64,000 bases of DNA from Strix aluco (Eukaryota > Chordata > Aves > Strigiformes > Strigidae), in contig NC_133933.1 in the NCBI RefSeq assembly GCF_031877795.1, forward strand, positions 21,852,029 through 21,916,028. Reading direction: 5' to 3'. A program made the position numbers and the translations under genes. Of the stretch, positions 35,921 to 48,224 are shown piece by piece. Each line of letters opens with the position of its first letter. Position 1 is the stretch's first letter. The notes beneath the pieces were generated by a model. That model was not told where the DNA came from, searched no databases, and saw only the letters and a program-made list of their open reading frames with translations.

Positions 35921-37429
35921 ATGCTTGGACAGGAGAGGAGCCAGAGCAGCAAGGCAGATGGCTGCCCACCTTTGCGTGGGACGGCACAGAGACCGATCCC
36001 ACCGCCGCCAAAGAGGGAGGCACCTGCCAGGAGCCTGAAGGAGGGCAGTCAGTGGGGGAGTGTGTTCAGCGAGGCAGATGGCTGCCCACCTTTGCGTCAG
36101 AGCCGCATCCCGCAACCTCCCTGGATGAGGAGGCAGTGGCAGTGGAGGAGGAACATCATCACCCCTCGTGCTACGGGTGCGATCGACCCCGCTACTCGCA
36201 CTGACAGCAAGTGGCACCTGGCTGCAGGCCCACCAGGGTATGGCGTGGGGCCCAAACGTGTGTACCTGCCAGTGAGCAGCTGGAGCAGCCAGGCAGATGG
36301 CTGCCCACCTTTGTCGGGGGCAGCACAGAGCTGTGTCCCGCAACCTCCCTGGATGAGGAGGCAGTGGCAGTGGAGGAGGAACATCATCATCCCTCATGCC
36401 ACAGGTGCGATCGACCCTGCTACTCGCACTGACAGCAAGCGGCACCTGGCTGCAGGCCCACCAGGGTATGGCGTGGGGCCCAAGCATGTGTGCCTGCCAG
36501 GGAGCAGCCAGAGCAGCGAAGGAGGTAGCCGCCCACCTTTGTCAGGGGCAGCACAGAGCCGCGTCCCGCAACCTCCCTGGATGAGGAGGCAGTGGCAGTG
36601 GAGGAGGAGCATCATCACCCCTCGTGCCACGGATGTGATCGACCCCGCTACTCGCGCTGGCAGCAAGCGGCACCTGGATGCAGGCCCACCGGAGAACAGC
36701 GTGGGGCCCAAGCGTGTGTGCCTGTCAGGGAGCAACCAGAGCAGCGAGGCAGGTGGCCGCCCACCTTTGTCAGGGGCAGCACAGAGCTGCGTCCCACAAC
36801 CTCCCTGGATGAGGAAGCAGTGGCAGTGGAGGAGGAGCATCATCACCCCTCATGCCACGGGTGTGATCGACCCCGCTACTCGTGCTGGCGGCAAGCGGCA
36901 CCTGGATGCAGGCCCACCGGAGAACAGCGTGGGGCCCAAGCGTGTGTGCCTGTCAGGGAGCAACCAGAGCAGTGAGGCAGGTGGCCGCCCACCTTTGTCA
37001 GTGGCAGCAGAGGGAAGCTTCCCACCACCACCAAAGAGGAAGGCACCTCCCAGGAGTCTGAAAGAGGACCTTCAGTGGAGGAGGAGGAGGAACACCAGCC
37101 TTCGTGCCATGAGAACCACTGTCTGCTCTCATGCAACCCGCGTTGGCCATCACACAGCTGTGGACACATGGGGGAACAGCATGGGGCCCCACTGTGACTA
37201 TCTGCTGAGACATGGTGTGAGGCCCAGGCGTGACAGCGCACCAAACAATGGCGTGGAGCCCATGGAGCTGGATCCACCGGTTCCCTACCAGCTGCCCAGG
37301 CGTGACAGTGCACCAAAGGACAGCGTGCAGCCCATGGAGGTGGATCCACTGGCTTCCTACCAGCTGCCCAGGCGTGGCGGCGCGCCAGAGGATGGTGTCG
37401 AGCCCATGGAGGTGGATCCACCTCAATAA
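35921..37429 (+). CDS. Unrecognised basic repeat protein, 502 residues, intronless
   Basis: I do not recognise this protein. The start is the first ATG after the TATA box. The body is a tandem array of about 76 residues per unit (228 bp). Each unit runs PPLSGAAQS, then PQPPWMRRQWQWRR, then ATGAIDPATR, then KRHL.AGPP, then VGPKRVCL, then a Ser-rich joint. Four near-full units (about 36070-36985) lie between a shorter first unit and a diverged last one; those outer units both carry a PPPPKR.AP.RSLKE block instead of the WMRRQWQWRR block. The C-terminus has three 72-bp repeats ending PMEVDPP-like (PMELDPP, PMEVDPL, PMEVDPP). The protein is strongly basic in the repeats with KRH/KR clusters that could be nuclear signals, and low in hydrophobic core; it is probably disordered. 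The stop TAA (37427) lies inside an AATAAA (37425-37430), and a second AATAAA is at 37440. The long open frame through near-identical repeats suggests selection, but a GC-rich repeat can also stay open by chance. Confidence 0.6.
   Translation: MLGQERSQSSKADGCPPLRGTAQRPIPPPPKREAPARSLKEGSQWGSVFSEADGCPPLRQSRIPQPPWMRRQWQWRRNIITPRATGAIDPATRTDSKWHLAAGPPGYGVGPKRVYLPVSSWSSQADGCPPLSGAAQSCVPQPPWMRRQWQWRRNIIIPHATGAIDPATRTDSKRHLAAGPPGYGVGPKHVCLPGSSQSSEGGSRPPLSGAAQSRVPQPPWMRRQWQWRRSIITPRATDVIDPATRAGSKRHLDAGPPENSVGPKRVCLSGSNQSSEAGGRPPLSGAAQSCVPQPPWMRKQWQWRRSIITPHATGVIDPATRAGGKRHLDAGPPENSVGPKRVCLSGSNQSSEAGGRPPLSVAAEGSFPPPPKRKAPPRSLKEDLQWRRRRNTSLRAMRTTVCSHATRVGHHTAVDTWGNSMGPHCDYLLRHGVRPRRDSAPNNGVEPMELDPPVPYQLPRRDSAPKDSVQPMEVDPLASYQLPRRGGAPEDGVEPMEVDPPQ
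36075..36990. repeat. 228-bp coding tandem repeat
   Basis: The shared block GCCCACCTTT recurs at 36084, 36303, 36531, 36759 and 36987. The spacings are 219, 228, 228 and 228 bp, all multiples of three. Neighbouring copies 4 and 5 are the most alike. An earlier, more distant copy starts near 35964. Confidence 0.95.
37212..37427. repeat. 72-bp coding tandem repeat (PMEVDPP units)
   Basis: The block CCCATGGAG.TGGATCCA recurs at 37259, 37331 and 37403, exactly 72 bp apart, in the same frame. Each unit encodes RR.SAP, PME(V/L)DP and YQLP. Confidence 0.95.
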
Positions 37430-37445
37430 ACAACAACAGAATAAA

Positions 37446-38659
37446 AATCCTCTCTTATTTGGCACTTAGGCGACTGCATCTGCACTCCTGTTACCTCTCC
37501 TGGCCTCTGCCTTTTAGTAGGAGGCTCTTTTTCGGAAACTTTCCATTTCTGTGCCCACCTTCGTGCTTTGGCGATGCCTTACGTTTTTTAACATCAATAA
37601 CTTGATACTACTTTTTTTTTTCAATGGAGTAAAATTATCATAACAAAGGCGTTGAACCCTACGAATGTATTGTTTCAAATTATCAGTCTCACTTCAGTGC
37701 CAGGTAACATCATGTGGAGGTTGTTCTCGGAGTTATTGAAAAACATTTGAGAGACAGTGCCATCATTGGTCATAGCCAAGCCAGGTTCACAAGGGGAAAG
37801 CCCTGTTTAACCGAGAACAAACTCTGTGGACTTCCCGCAGGCTCACCTGCAACATCTCCCACCAATAAGCAGTTGTTTGGTTGATGGTCAAGGTTGTGTG
37901 GGCCCTTCTTTCCCATCCCCTGCCACTGCCCCTTGTGAAGAGGTGCCATCTCTTCTGTACTGAGCCCCGAGGGAGAGGGGAGGAGAGGGCCTGGCTTCCA
38001 TCGAGCTCCTGCCTTCCCCTGATGCGAAGGGACATCCCCAGCAGCTGTCCTGCCTTCCCCAGATGGGAAGGGATGCTCACCAATTCAGTTCAAGCCAACT
38101 GAATTCTCCAAAGAATAAATTGGTAGTTTGCAAGTGATAATGACTTCTTACAACAAACAATTATCTTTTAAAAGTGTATCCCTGGTCAAGCTCAAAATAC
38201 ATTGGTATCATATGTCTTTCAGCACATTTTTTGCCTGTGTGTATGCCTGATAATTCTTTCATGTCCTCTACCCTCCCACCCCCAAAATATTAATCAACTA
38301 TATTGGACATGTACCTCCTGAACTACTTTGAATATTGGGGAGGGCAGGACAGCTTATGTGAGGGTATCGGCAGTATAGCTGTTGTTTCTGCACCATTTAA
38401 GTAACCTTTGTACAGAAGTTTCGTGTTAGAGAAGTTACTCTTAGAGAGTATATGCAGCAGGAGTCTGACAGTGGCCGTCTCCTCTGCAGACATGTTCTGC
38501 CCCATGCTGCCCCCGATTGATCACCTCTCCCGGGTGATTTTCCGTCGATCAACTGTTCTCCTACCTCCCTGCCACAGCCCCGCTGTAGACAGTACCTCCA
38601 ATCGGGGATCCTCCTGCGGTGTCTTCTGCGCTCCGTCCTGGGACATCAGGGGCAGCGTT
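37446..38659. other. Intergenic stretch
   Basis: I see no supported gene here. The right end (from about 38490) is GC-richer and could be internal sequence of the ERV whose LTR may start at 38660. Confidence 0.45.
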
Positions 38660-38946
38660 TGTTGCGGGAGGATATTGGACCTGCACAACTCGTATGAGAG
38701 TTATATCAAGCAAAGCCGTTTATTTTTCTAATAGTACATACTTCTGCTCTGGTTAAAGCTCTTACTTCATAATTAGCAAATCAGCAATTAGGCAGCTATC
38801 TACTTTTTCTCCTATCAGCATCAGACCACTCTAACACGCGCTGTGCAGACCAATCACCTTCTCGTTCACGCGCTGTTCACGCGGCGGTAACTTTTCCCAG
38901 TTCAGTGCTGCAGCTGTCCGTTGTTTTTCCCTGCCACCTTGGCACA
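38660..38946 (-). repeat. LTR-like fragment of an endogenous retrovirus
   Basis: A 287-bp stretch has TGTTGC...GGCACA ends and, on the minus strand, an AATAAA (38717-38723 region) near its 3' end. The length suits a short class II LTR. No flanking target duplication was found, so the borders are tentative. Confidence 0.35.
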
Positions 38947-41900
38947 ACTCGGCAGTTTCTTATCTTTCTCCCAAGGCCTGTTTCTCATCAAAGCCTAGCT
39001 GTTGATTCAGAGGCTGTGCAAGGCTGACAGGCCGATGTCTCCCACATGATTTTGCTTGCCCTGCTCTGTTTTTCTAAAGACATAGAGAATGCTGAGGGCT
39101 GAAGGCACCAGCTGGATGCCCGGTGCTCTTCCATTTCCCTCTTCAAGGTTTTTAGGTGGGTGGCCAAGTCGGGAGGCAGGCAGCTGTAACCTGACTGCAG
39201 ATGTGCCGGGCATCGAAGCCCACAGCAAATGGGGAGTATGACACCTTGTGTCTTCTGTGGGACAGGACCCTGCCTGTAGGCAGTTGCTGGAGAAAAGCTG
39301 ATGCATAATAAACTTATACCTTAATTCTCCTGTGCAGTATCATCTGCATTGCAGTTCTATCTGCAAAGCTGAGATGCTTTTTTCCCTGCCTTTCAGGACT
39401 GCTGTAGGAACATATTTTAAGGAGTGCTGATCTAGCCAACATGCTGTAAGGGTATGGAGAAGGTAAGGTTTGTCAGTAAAACTTTCTATTCCCGTCAAGT
39501 TAGTCTGGTAAAAGATACCATTTTCTACTAAGAAAGTTTATTCTGTATGTTGTGAAAAACACTAGGCTGCTCAGAGAGGCTAATTACAGAGAGAGGATAG
39601 ATAAGCCTCTCCATAGCATTCACAGCACCGTGTTGAATGTGAGTTGTTTGCTAGCCCTTGTGACTTTTCCTTTTCCCAAATCTGTATTGCTGGACTTGCC
39701 TGGCAGGTAGGAAAGTTGAGTGTCTGTGAGATCAAACACCTTGCTTGGTCCCTGGCAGAGCTGTAATTAGATGAGTGCAAATTTGTGACCTTCAGTGTCA
39801 CCCTTGGTCCATCGTATGTGCTGCCTCTGGCATGGAGGGGATTTTTTATTTTGTCTATCTATAGGAAAGAGGAAAAAGTTCTGGGTTGGTTAAGGAAATG
39901 GAGAAGGTCTATTCTCTGTGGGTGCTTGTCGTGGGAGTCCCTGTGCAGTTTTGTAAGGGAAAGTGTCAGGACTGTCTCTGTGGTGGAGCCCACGGGGTAT
40001 GCTCTGGGGATAGGAATGAAGCAAACACCTTGAAAGGAAGGATGGTGGATATACGTACCTTCTCTTATGCTCTTGCTTACAGGACATCACCTGGGTCTGC
40101 TGAGGCTTCCTAGAATGCTTGAATATCTGAACTAGAGGCTGTGAGATAGGAGTGTGATTCCTGCAGGCCCTGCCGGGGATCCCAGCTCATGTACTGGGAC
40201 TTTGCTGCTGGGTTTGCTGGTGCCTGGAGGCAGAGACATGCTGGGGAGGCTTGAGACATCGTGTCTGTTCCAGCCAGCACACCAGGCCTCACTGTTTGCG
40301 GGGACAGGATGGTCCTGGACGTGGCACAGTCCTCACGTGTTGACTTTCCTGATTGCAGATGAATTCCTTCCTGACAAAAGGAGCTCTTATTTACCAAGAC
40401 TTCATCTGCTCCTGCTGTTTATTGCCCACCTGAAATCCTCCTTGTCTCCTGCTGGCCTTGTTGTTGTCCTTCCAGGAGCAGCCAGCTGTGGTGCTGCCGC
40501 AGTGGGGAGAGGGATGGAGTCGGATGGGGTCAGTGGTTGGCAGCTGACAGCTGCTTTTTGTTTCCATCTGTTTCCCCTCTTCCTTTTTAATGAGATCAGG
40601 TGCCAGGGTGCACTAGGAAGACTTTTCAATGTGAGAGGAAGTCACAAATGGGGTACTCGGGTCCTTGTTTTCATCCTTGTCAGAGAGAGTCTGCTCAAAT
40701 CAAACCTGCACCCTCTTGAGCTGCTCCTATAACAGACCTGGTAATGGGAAACAAAAGCTCTGCCGTGAGGCTGACAGCTCCGGGTTGGATGGGTCTGTCC
40801 TGCGCTGCCAAGCCTTGAAACTCAGGTGTTTGTGCTGATGGCCACTGACACGCAAACCTGGCTGTTTCTGGACCCACTGGGGTGCCTATCTTTTAATTTT
40901 TTATCCTCATTTTTGTTTTTTTAATGTGGCTACTGTCTTGTCTTCTAAAATCCCAGCTGTTTTAAACGATATCAGTGACTTGACAGATTCATTCTTTCAG
41001 GCCTTTGGTGCTCCCTGCACAGACCGATCAGTGTTTCTGATCAACCAGTCTAATTTCATGAGTGGCTCCACTCCTGCTTTGTGTTTTGAAGGGTTTTCCA
41101 CTCTGCTTTTGAGGCCATATGCTTATTACAAAGCTGTTTTTTCATGAGTGGGAAGATTTCTGTCAAGACGAATCTGCAGATGTTTGGGGCTGGTTTTGTT
41201 GCTGACTCTTTGATTCATGGTAGTTCTTGGGATGTGTGAAGGATGGGAAGAGGTTCAAAGGAAGAACCTGAGGAGCTTGTTTAACAGTTCAGCTTGAAGA
41301 TCTCTATGTGGAAAATGAAAATCTGCCCTTCTGCTGCCGTGGCCAAAATGTGATGTGCTGGGAGTCAGCATGGAGGCCTCGATCACGTAAAAGCTGTAGA
41401 GTCTGACAGTACTTCCACGGCAGAGAGCAGAGGCTCTTTTAAGAGGTGCACTAGGTGGCCTGTTTAAAAATCATAAAGCTCTGGCTGAGGTTCCAGCTCA
41501 GGACAGCCTCTGCATGGCTGTTCTTTAATAAAACGCCCAGTCTTTTTGGCAAAAGACTTTCGGATACAAATGCAGTCAAATACTGACTAATCCAGTAGTC
41601 TCTTCTTAAGGAAATCAGCAATTGCTTTGGGATTTTGCTGGAGTTCAAACTCAGCAATTGTGGCTGTTGCACGGTTGTATTAAACCTGTGAAGGCAACTG
41701 CCCAGAGCAGGTAAAGCCACATTCCACTTTGTCTTTTTTTCTTGATGCTTGTTCACATTGTAACCTCCTCGCCCAGCAGAGCTGGTGCCTTCAGGCTGCC
41801 CCAGCACCTCTTGGCACAGCCCGTGTGCTGCAGGAAACTGCCCTCGCTAGCCTGGCAGTGGCAAGGAGACCAGCTTGTCCCTTCAGTGCTTCACAAAGGA

Positions 41901-42803
41901 TAAATGAAGCAAGCTGCTCCTTTCCCACCACTGCTTCTGAAGACGCTGTGGTGCTTTGTAGCTGCCATGATTGCACCAGGGGCTCCTGTGGACTGAGGCT
42001 GAAATGCATGTCACGGGCTGTGTTTGTCCCTTCCCTGTATCCCACTTACAGCTGTTGTTTTTTCTAATCATCCTCTCCCTTGCTTCAAATCACAGACCCA
42101 GATGTTGGTGTTTGAAAGTGCCCTGCAGGAGAGGTACTGGACCTGCTGGGGCTTTGGATGACCGATTTGCTGTGAAGCCAGGAGCCAAGGAGACCTGTCC
42201 CACTGCAAATGGAGCTGCCAAGTGATGCCAGAAGCTGCAAATGCCAACCAAGATGTTGTGGACCAGGTAAAGCACATTAGGGTTTTTTTTTTCTTGGCCT
42301 GAAGAAGTTGGAGGGAAGGACCACTTGTGGCATTTAGTGTGATCCTTGGAGCTGACCGTGGGAGGATCTTGCTGGGCTGTGGGTGCTCAGGTATTGCCAT
42401 GGTTTTAAATGCGAGTGATGCCCAGTAGTAGAGAACTGCCATGTGCTTGGCCTCTGAAGAAGGCTCTGTGCCCTCCTTGGGTGGAGGAGAGGAGGGCCTG
42501 GTGCTCCCCAGCCTGTGGTGCCCCATGGCACTGGGTGGGATGGAGAATGCCCTGTCAGGACCCTGCCAGCTGAGGAGAAGAGTTGGGTGTGGAGGAGGAG
42601 AGACTGACCCTGCTCTGCTTCTGTGACTGTGAAAGGCCACTAAGCCCTGCTCCTCCAGTGTGCTGGTGCTGCAGCTTGTTTCTGCCCTCAATATGGTGGG
42701 GACTTAGGTGGTTTTTAGCTGTTAGAGGAAACACAAGGCCAGGAGAGTTGGGATTAAGGTACTGTGAGCCCCAGGAACAACTATCAAAGCATCCTGTAAC
42801 TGT
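38947..42803. other. Intergenic stretch, no gene seen
   Basis: The sequence has mixed composition with only short open frames. An exon-like block at about 42096-42266 has an acceptor and a GTAAAG donor, but all its frames are poor in protein signal. It could be a non-coding 5' exon of the SLC4A8-like gene. Confidence 0.4.
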
Positions 42804-42808
42804 GTAGG

Positions 42809-43706
42809 TGTCACGGTCCACTCGGTGGACTCGTGATGGTTCGTTTACTACGATCTTGAAAGTGCAAAATGAAAGCGACCAACACCAAAGGAGATTGTAT
42901 CAATCAAACAGTGCAACTTTATTGTGTTGCTTGTGAAGCGGCACGTGATAGTTAGAGATGGGTGAAAGAAAGGGGGAAAGTGAAGTGAAGTTTAGAAAGA
43001 AGAGAAAGAGAGGTTATAGCTACCACCACTGATCTCAAGATGTCCTAACAGTCCTGGGTCCAGCCAGCGCTCCGTTGTCGATCGTCGTGATCCTTGGCGG
43101 GGAAGCTTCAAAGCTTTGTTGCCCAAAAGTCATCTTATGCTTAGTAACACACCTTGCTCCTCCTCTGCCTCAGGGATCTCCGCCCTTCTCGAGCGAGGCT
43201 ACCACGCATGCACGAGGGGGAGTGTCCGAGGCATGGTCGGTCTTAGAGGTGGGTAGCCTTCAACCAGGAGGTGTGTTTTGGTATTATAATGAAGCAAAGT
43301 TCATCTGAAGTTCATGATTTCTTCATCAATGTTATGGCAACAGTTTCGATCCAGCTTTTTTGACAGTAGCTATGCGGTCATCTCTAACAGCTCCAGTTAG
43401 GCTCAGGTACTGAACAGCACTCTGTACCACACGGCTCGGGTACGAAGAATAGCACTGCACTCTTTGTACCACACGGTCCAGTATTCTGAAGAATAGCACT
43501 GCACTCTTTGTACCACATGGTCCAGTATTCCGAACAACAGCACTGCACTCGTTGTACCACACAGTTCTGTATTCAGGAGCCTTTGCACCGCGTTCCACTC
43601 TTGGGATCCGCAACTGTGTTCCAAACAGGCCGTTGTCGGGTACCTTCCTGTCCATGTCCCTGAGGACAATGTTGAGACAATGCTGATCTTCTGACTGACT
43701 CTTACA
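42809..43706 (-). repeat. Solo ERVL-type LTR with 5-bp target duplication
   Basis: An 898-bp element begins TGTCACGGTCC and ends CTTACA, flanked by the direct repeat GTAGG at 42804-42808 and 43707-43711. A 5-bp duplication fits ERVL. On the minus strand an AATAAA-type signal (TTTATT near 42921) lies close to the 3' end. The first bases contain a palindrome (GTCCACTCGGTGGAC). A roughly 56-bp minisatellite of three to four copies sits inside, near 43410-43580. No internal retroviral sequence remains. Confidence 0.8.
43410..43580. repeat. Minisatellite of about 56 bp inside the LTR
   Basis: The phrase TTGTACCACACGGTCCAGTA and the block AATAGCACTGCACTC recur three to four times with a few mismatches. 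Confidence 0.8.
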
Positions 43707-43989
43707 GTAGGTGATGAACGCCCTTGACATCTGTCCACTTTCTTGTTTAGGCTGAGATGCCTAAAGGCAGTACCTTGCTGAGTCAGGCCTGAACCTCCAT
43801 CCAAAATCTACCCATCTTCCTGTGGCATTGTCTCCTGGCAATCACAGCCTCACAGTTACTGCCTTGCTACCTTCCATGTCAGAGGTTCCCCTTGAGCTGT
43901 GATTAACTTCTTGAGGCTTGTAAATTTTCCTCTGCATTTACACAAAGACAGCTGGCTGGATTAAACGGTTTCATAATATTATGGAAAAA

Positions 43990-44050
43990 GAAAACCTAGG
44001 AGGCATTACACTTGCCGGGGCCAAGGAGGCATTACACTTGCTGGGGCCAA
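43990..44050. repeat. 26-bp tandem duplication
   Basis: GAGGCATTACACTTGC is present twice in a row, with GGGGCCAAG after each copy; the two copies differ by one base. Confidence 0.85.
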
Positions 44051-47000
44051 GGACTTTGCTTTGTTTCAAAAAGTGAGGAAAACCCAATTTATTCTTTTTG
44101 GATTTCATGGCCACACCACTAATGTCAGGGTGTCCAAAATGTAGGCATTTGAGTTATTGTCTTGATTTAGAAAAGGAGTAGAGACGCAGCTTAGGGTTAG
44201 GAAGTGAGATGTAAAATAAACAGAAAGTGAGGAAAAAAATTGATTCCAAACATGGGAATAAAAAGGAATAAAGCAGACCCAGGGCTGCGCTTTGATGTGT
44301 GTGCTACCAAAAAATTTCATATTCTCCCCTGCAATGTGGAATTGCATTGCTCAGAGAAAGGCAGGGGAAACAGGGCTAAAAGGAGCCAACTTGATTTTCC
44401 TTCTGTCTCGGAAGAAAACAAGTACGAACGCTGCTTGGATTAGAGAGGATTATGGGCTGCCTGTTTGGGAATTCATGATTGGGACTTCATGATGATGCAG
44501 CTGGGTAAGTGATCTCACTGCAGTTATTTAGTAGAAAATGTTTTGATAGCACCTAAAATGGTTTGAGTGTTGCAGTCAGTCCCTTTGTTGAGTGCTGGAG
44601 TTCTTCCTTCATGGGTTAAAATGGGGGAAGGGAATGCTCCCATCGAATGGTGTAAGCTGTCTGTGCCAGCACTGCCCTCCTCTCCCTGGGGCCTCACTGC
44701 AGCCCTTGTCTTTGCCTTTGCTGCAGCTCTGTGTCCTCTGCAAGACACCAGATGTGCCCAGTTATTCTGTGGGTTCGATCTGGTGAGTGCAGCACTGATG
44801 CCAGGAAAGATGTTTCTGATGTGCCTGTGTCAAACCCCCAGGGGCTCTGGTCCTGGTGGTCAGAAGCTGGGCAGTGCCTGTGCTGTGGGCTTTGTCTCGG
44901 AGCCTGCAGCAGGGCTTTCGGGGGATGCAGGCTGATAGTGCTCTGTGTCCTTCTGGCACTGCAGCAAGAGAGAGGTTAATAATGCCGCATGCCTGCTGCT
45001 GCCCTTGGCTGTATGCTTGTTTGTTTCTGCAGGAGGATGAGAGCTGTGTCAGCAGCATTTCCCAGGGGATGGGGGAAGGATTTTCAGCCCTTAGAGCGGC
45101 TCCCTGCATGAACCAACAGTTCCCTGTGCCTCTGAAGAGAGCAGGGCCAACAGCCTGCTTTGGTCAGACCCTGCTAGGATGGAGAAGGGTGGCTTGTCTG
45201 AAGTGCTGAGGTGGCTGGTTTGCTTCTGTGCTGGGCTGTGTGCCAGTGTGATCCCCTCTCCACGCCCTGGGCTGCTTGACATGTGTCCTCTTGGGGTCAG
45301 AAACGCAGGCAGCCAGCTGAGAGCCAAGTGTGAATTGGGAATGATGGCTCCAAGCTGAACTTACTGGTGACAGTTGGATATTGTACAGGAAAACAGAGGG
45401 GAGCTCATGGGGCAGAGAGAGTGTTGGCAAAGCAAGAGGGGCTTGTTGGTCCCTGAGGGAGCAGAGATGGGTGTGTACAACCCCAGGAATGGAGAGGGGG
45501 CAGCGATATAAACCCCATAGCTCCTCTGAGTCCATGGTCCTGAGCATGTGGGGTGGTGTGGATTTCAGCGTCTGGGCTCTCTTTTTGAAAGCGTAGGTCT
45601 CCCCTGGGGAAGATGGCTGATGCTTCATTTTGTGGCTGGCTTGCAAGCCTTCTTTGAACCGGTAAGTCCCATCCTCGGGAAGAAGCCTGGAAGAGACTTG
45701 GTCCTCCCTCCACTTCCCTGTCTCAGCTACACCCGTGTACCTGGGCAGGGAGCTCTGTGAGAGAGGGGTCTGTCTTAGGCTTTTCCATCTCCAAGCATGG
45801 TGAGGCCCAGGACTGGGTCAGCAAGCGGTGGCTGTAGTCCATCCTGCAGGGCACTCTGAACTGTGTGTGTCAGCTTGCAAAGTCTGTACACCTGTACTGA
45901 TTTTAATTTCAGGTCCATGGCTGTTCCAAGCTGGCAGCTTGACAGGGCTGCCTGGTGTCTGTAGCCATTGAGAGCCATGGTTATGGTGAAGAAGCTACAG
46001 GACAAGCTGGCTGTGGCCTCCCTCTGCTCAGCTGCCAGCAGTCTGGCTGGCAGCATCCACCTGCAGAGACATCTCCCCACGGGGCTGTCTGGGGATGCAG
46101 TGTGTTCCTATCCCTCAAGGTCCCTGTTAGCTAGAAAAAGTAATGATCTATGGTGTTCATCTTCCCTGCCATCAGAAATTAAGCATCTTTGGCAGAACGT
46201 CTGTGTTTTGCAAAACACCAGAGCCCCTCGAGGGCTTTGCGTGCCAAAGCCAAGAGAGAATCCAGTAAAGCTGCTTTTTGCAGGGAGCACCGGTGCCGTT
46301 CTGCTTGATCCGCAGGGTCTCTGTAGCTCCCCTTTCACGGGGATGCCTCAGCTCTTCCCTGCTGCCGAGGAGGGTTTTGCCTGGGTGTATCAGGCCCTGG
46401 CCAAGGGGCTTTGCCTCCCTCCGGGCTGGGAGCAGGTTTTGCAGGGGTTACCCAGGCTCTGCCTCTAGCGACGGGTGCTGCAGGGAGACTGAGGAGCCTG
46501 TCTGAGGCAGGGACAGAGCTGGGGCCCTGTGGGTGCTGGGCTTCTCCGGCCTGGGTGGCTGAAGTTAGTGCCTGCAGACTGTCCTGGGGTGCTCTTACCA
46601 AGTGGTGACCTCTTCAGTGATGTGATTTGGAATTTCCACAGGGATAAACCATGTTGCTGTGTGTGCTGGTGTAGTTGCCCTCCTGGATATGTCCAGCCCG
46701 GGGTCTGGCAATAGCAGGTGATTTGCCTGGAGTTGAAATAAGAGTGGAATGTATGGAAATTGGGATGTGAGAAGAGGAGCCAAGAAGAAAAAGGCTTTGG
46801 AGTCAAGGCATGTGCATAAAAATATTTCAGCATACGTTTCTCCCTGTCCAGTATGTTTGAGCTGCCCTATCCCAGGCTTCTCCTGTACTGTGAACTCTGC
46901 TTTACTTTGGAGTGAACGTGTCCAGGAAAAAAACCAAACCTGCCTAAACTTTATGCAACATCTAGAAGATCTTGATGGATCTTAATCTAGATGAGAAAAT

Positions 47001-48224
47001 AGAGTGAAATAACCACATCACAATGTCCACCCGGTGTAGTGGTGGCGAGTAAGCTGTCCTGTTTTCCTAGTTGCAGAAGCATCTCTGGCCTTGATATGAA
47101 CATGAGGGATTTGAGCAAAGCTCAGCAAGGCCTGACCTCCCCTTAGCCCCGTGCCAGCCCCTGCACAAGGGCACTGGGCGTTGCTCAGAAGGGACGGAGG
47201 GTAGTGGAGGCTGTCATCGGAGAGAGGAAGGGAAAGCCACAGGCACATGATAATCCAGGTGCTGGGTAACATGGGCAAGTCCCGGGAGCTGGCGGGGAGG
47301 TAGCGACAAACATCAGCTCTGAAATTAGTACTCGGGGACCAGCAAACTCATCTCCAGACAGGAGTGTTTGTTCCTGTTGCCGATCAAGTTAACCGGTGCC
47401 ATCAAGTGCTTCCAGGAGGCCCTTTCAAAGTCACAGTTGTGACCTGAGTGTGAGACGTGGCTGGGATTTTCTTGCTTTGAACATGGTAACCCTGGCAATG
47501 CCCTTCCCCAGCCCTGGTGGCAAGGGGAAAAGAGAAGCCAAAGGACCTATTTCTGTTTTCCCCTGTAGTTCTGCTTCGGCTTTCAAGGCACAACTGCTCT
47601 TCATGCAGCGCCGGCAGTGGTACTTCAGGCGAGGAGGGCATTAGCTCTCAGTCCTTGGCAAGGAGAAAAATGGTGTGTTTGGTGGAAAGAGCCCTTGCAC
47701 CAAGGGAAGCTGGAGTCTTGTAGGGCTGAAGATGAAGCTTTGCCCTTGCACGCTCTTGAGAGCCTTTGGATGTTGTTGGTGGCCATGTCCTGTGGCCAAG
47801 TGCCATCTAGTGAGTCCTGCAGGTATCGCGTTTGGAGACTGAAACTTGCTGTGATAAAAAGTGCAGGGTTTGGGGGCTTTTTTCCCCAGTTTGGCAATCC
47901 CTCTTTGTTTGTTTTTAGAAAGGAACGACAAGAAGGAAGCAGGAGATTTGTTTTTCTGGTCTGAAACCCTCAGCTCTCTCCCCCTGTAGTAAATACTTTC
48001 TGATTCACGTTGTGTACAATATGGGTGATGTTATGAGCTGTTTTATTTGGGTATGGGAAGAAAAGGCTCCTACAAGTCTTCGTTTTTAGGGCCGTGCCTG
48101 GAGGAGGAGGCACGCAGAGGCCTCGTGGACTCGCATGGAGGCAGGGGTGGATGATGGGTGGGAGGATGAAAGGGAGCTCTACACACCCAGCCCCAACTCT
48201 TACCTTCTTCTCATTGCTAACCAG
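44051..48224. other. Stretch upstream of the SLC4A8-like exons
   Basis: This is probably the 5' intron or flank of the SLC4A8-like gene. One exon-like block (about 44727-44782, donor CTG|GTGAGT) could be non-coding. The expected first coding exon of SLC4A8 (starting MPAAGSNEPDG in human) was not found. Confidence 0.4.

Noticed and set aside
35675-36487. 270-codon minus-strand frame and similar ones through 37465
   Set aside because: These are reverse shadows of the 228-bp coding repeat; promoter and poly(A) signals support the + strand only.
44727-44782. Possible exon before the SLC4A8-like gene
   Set aside because: The splice borders look good, but the peptide in any frame does not match SLC4A8; at most it is non-coding.
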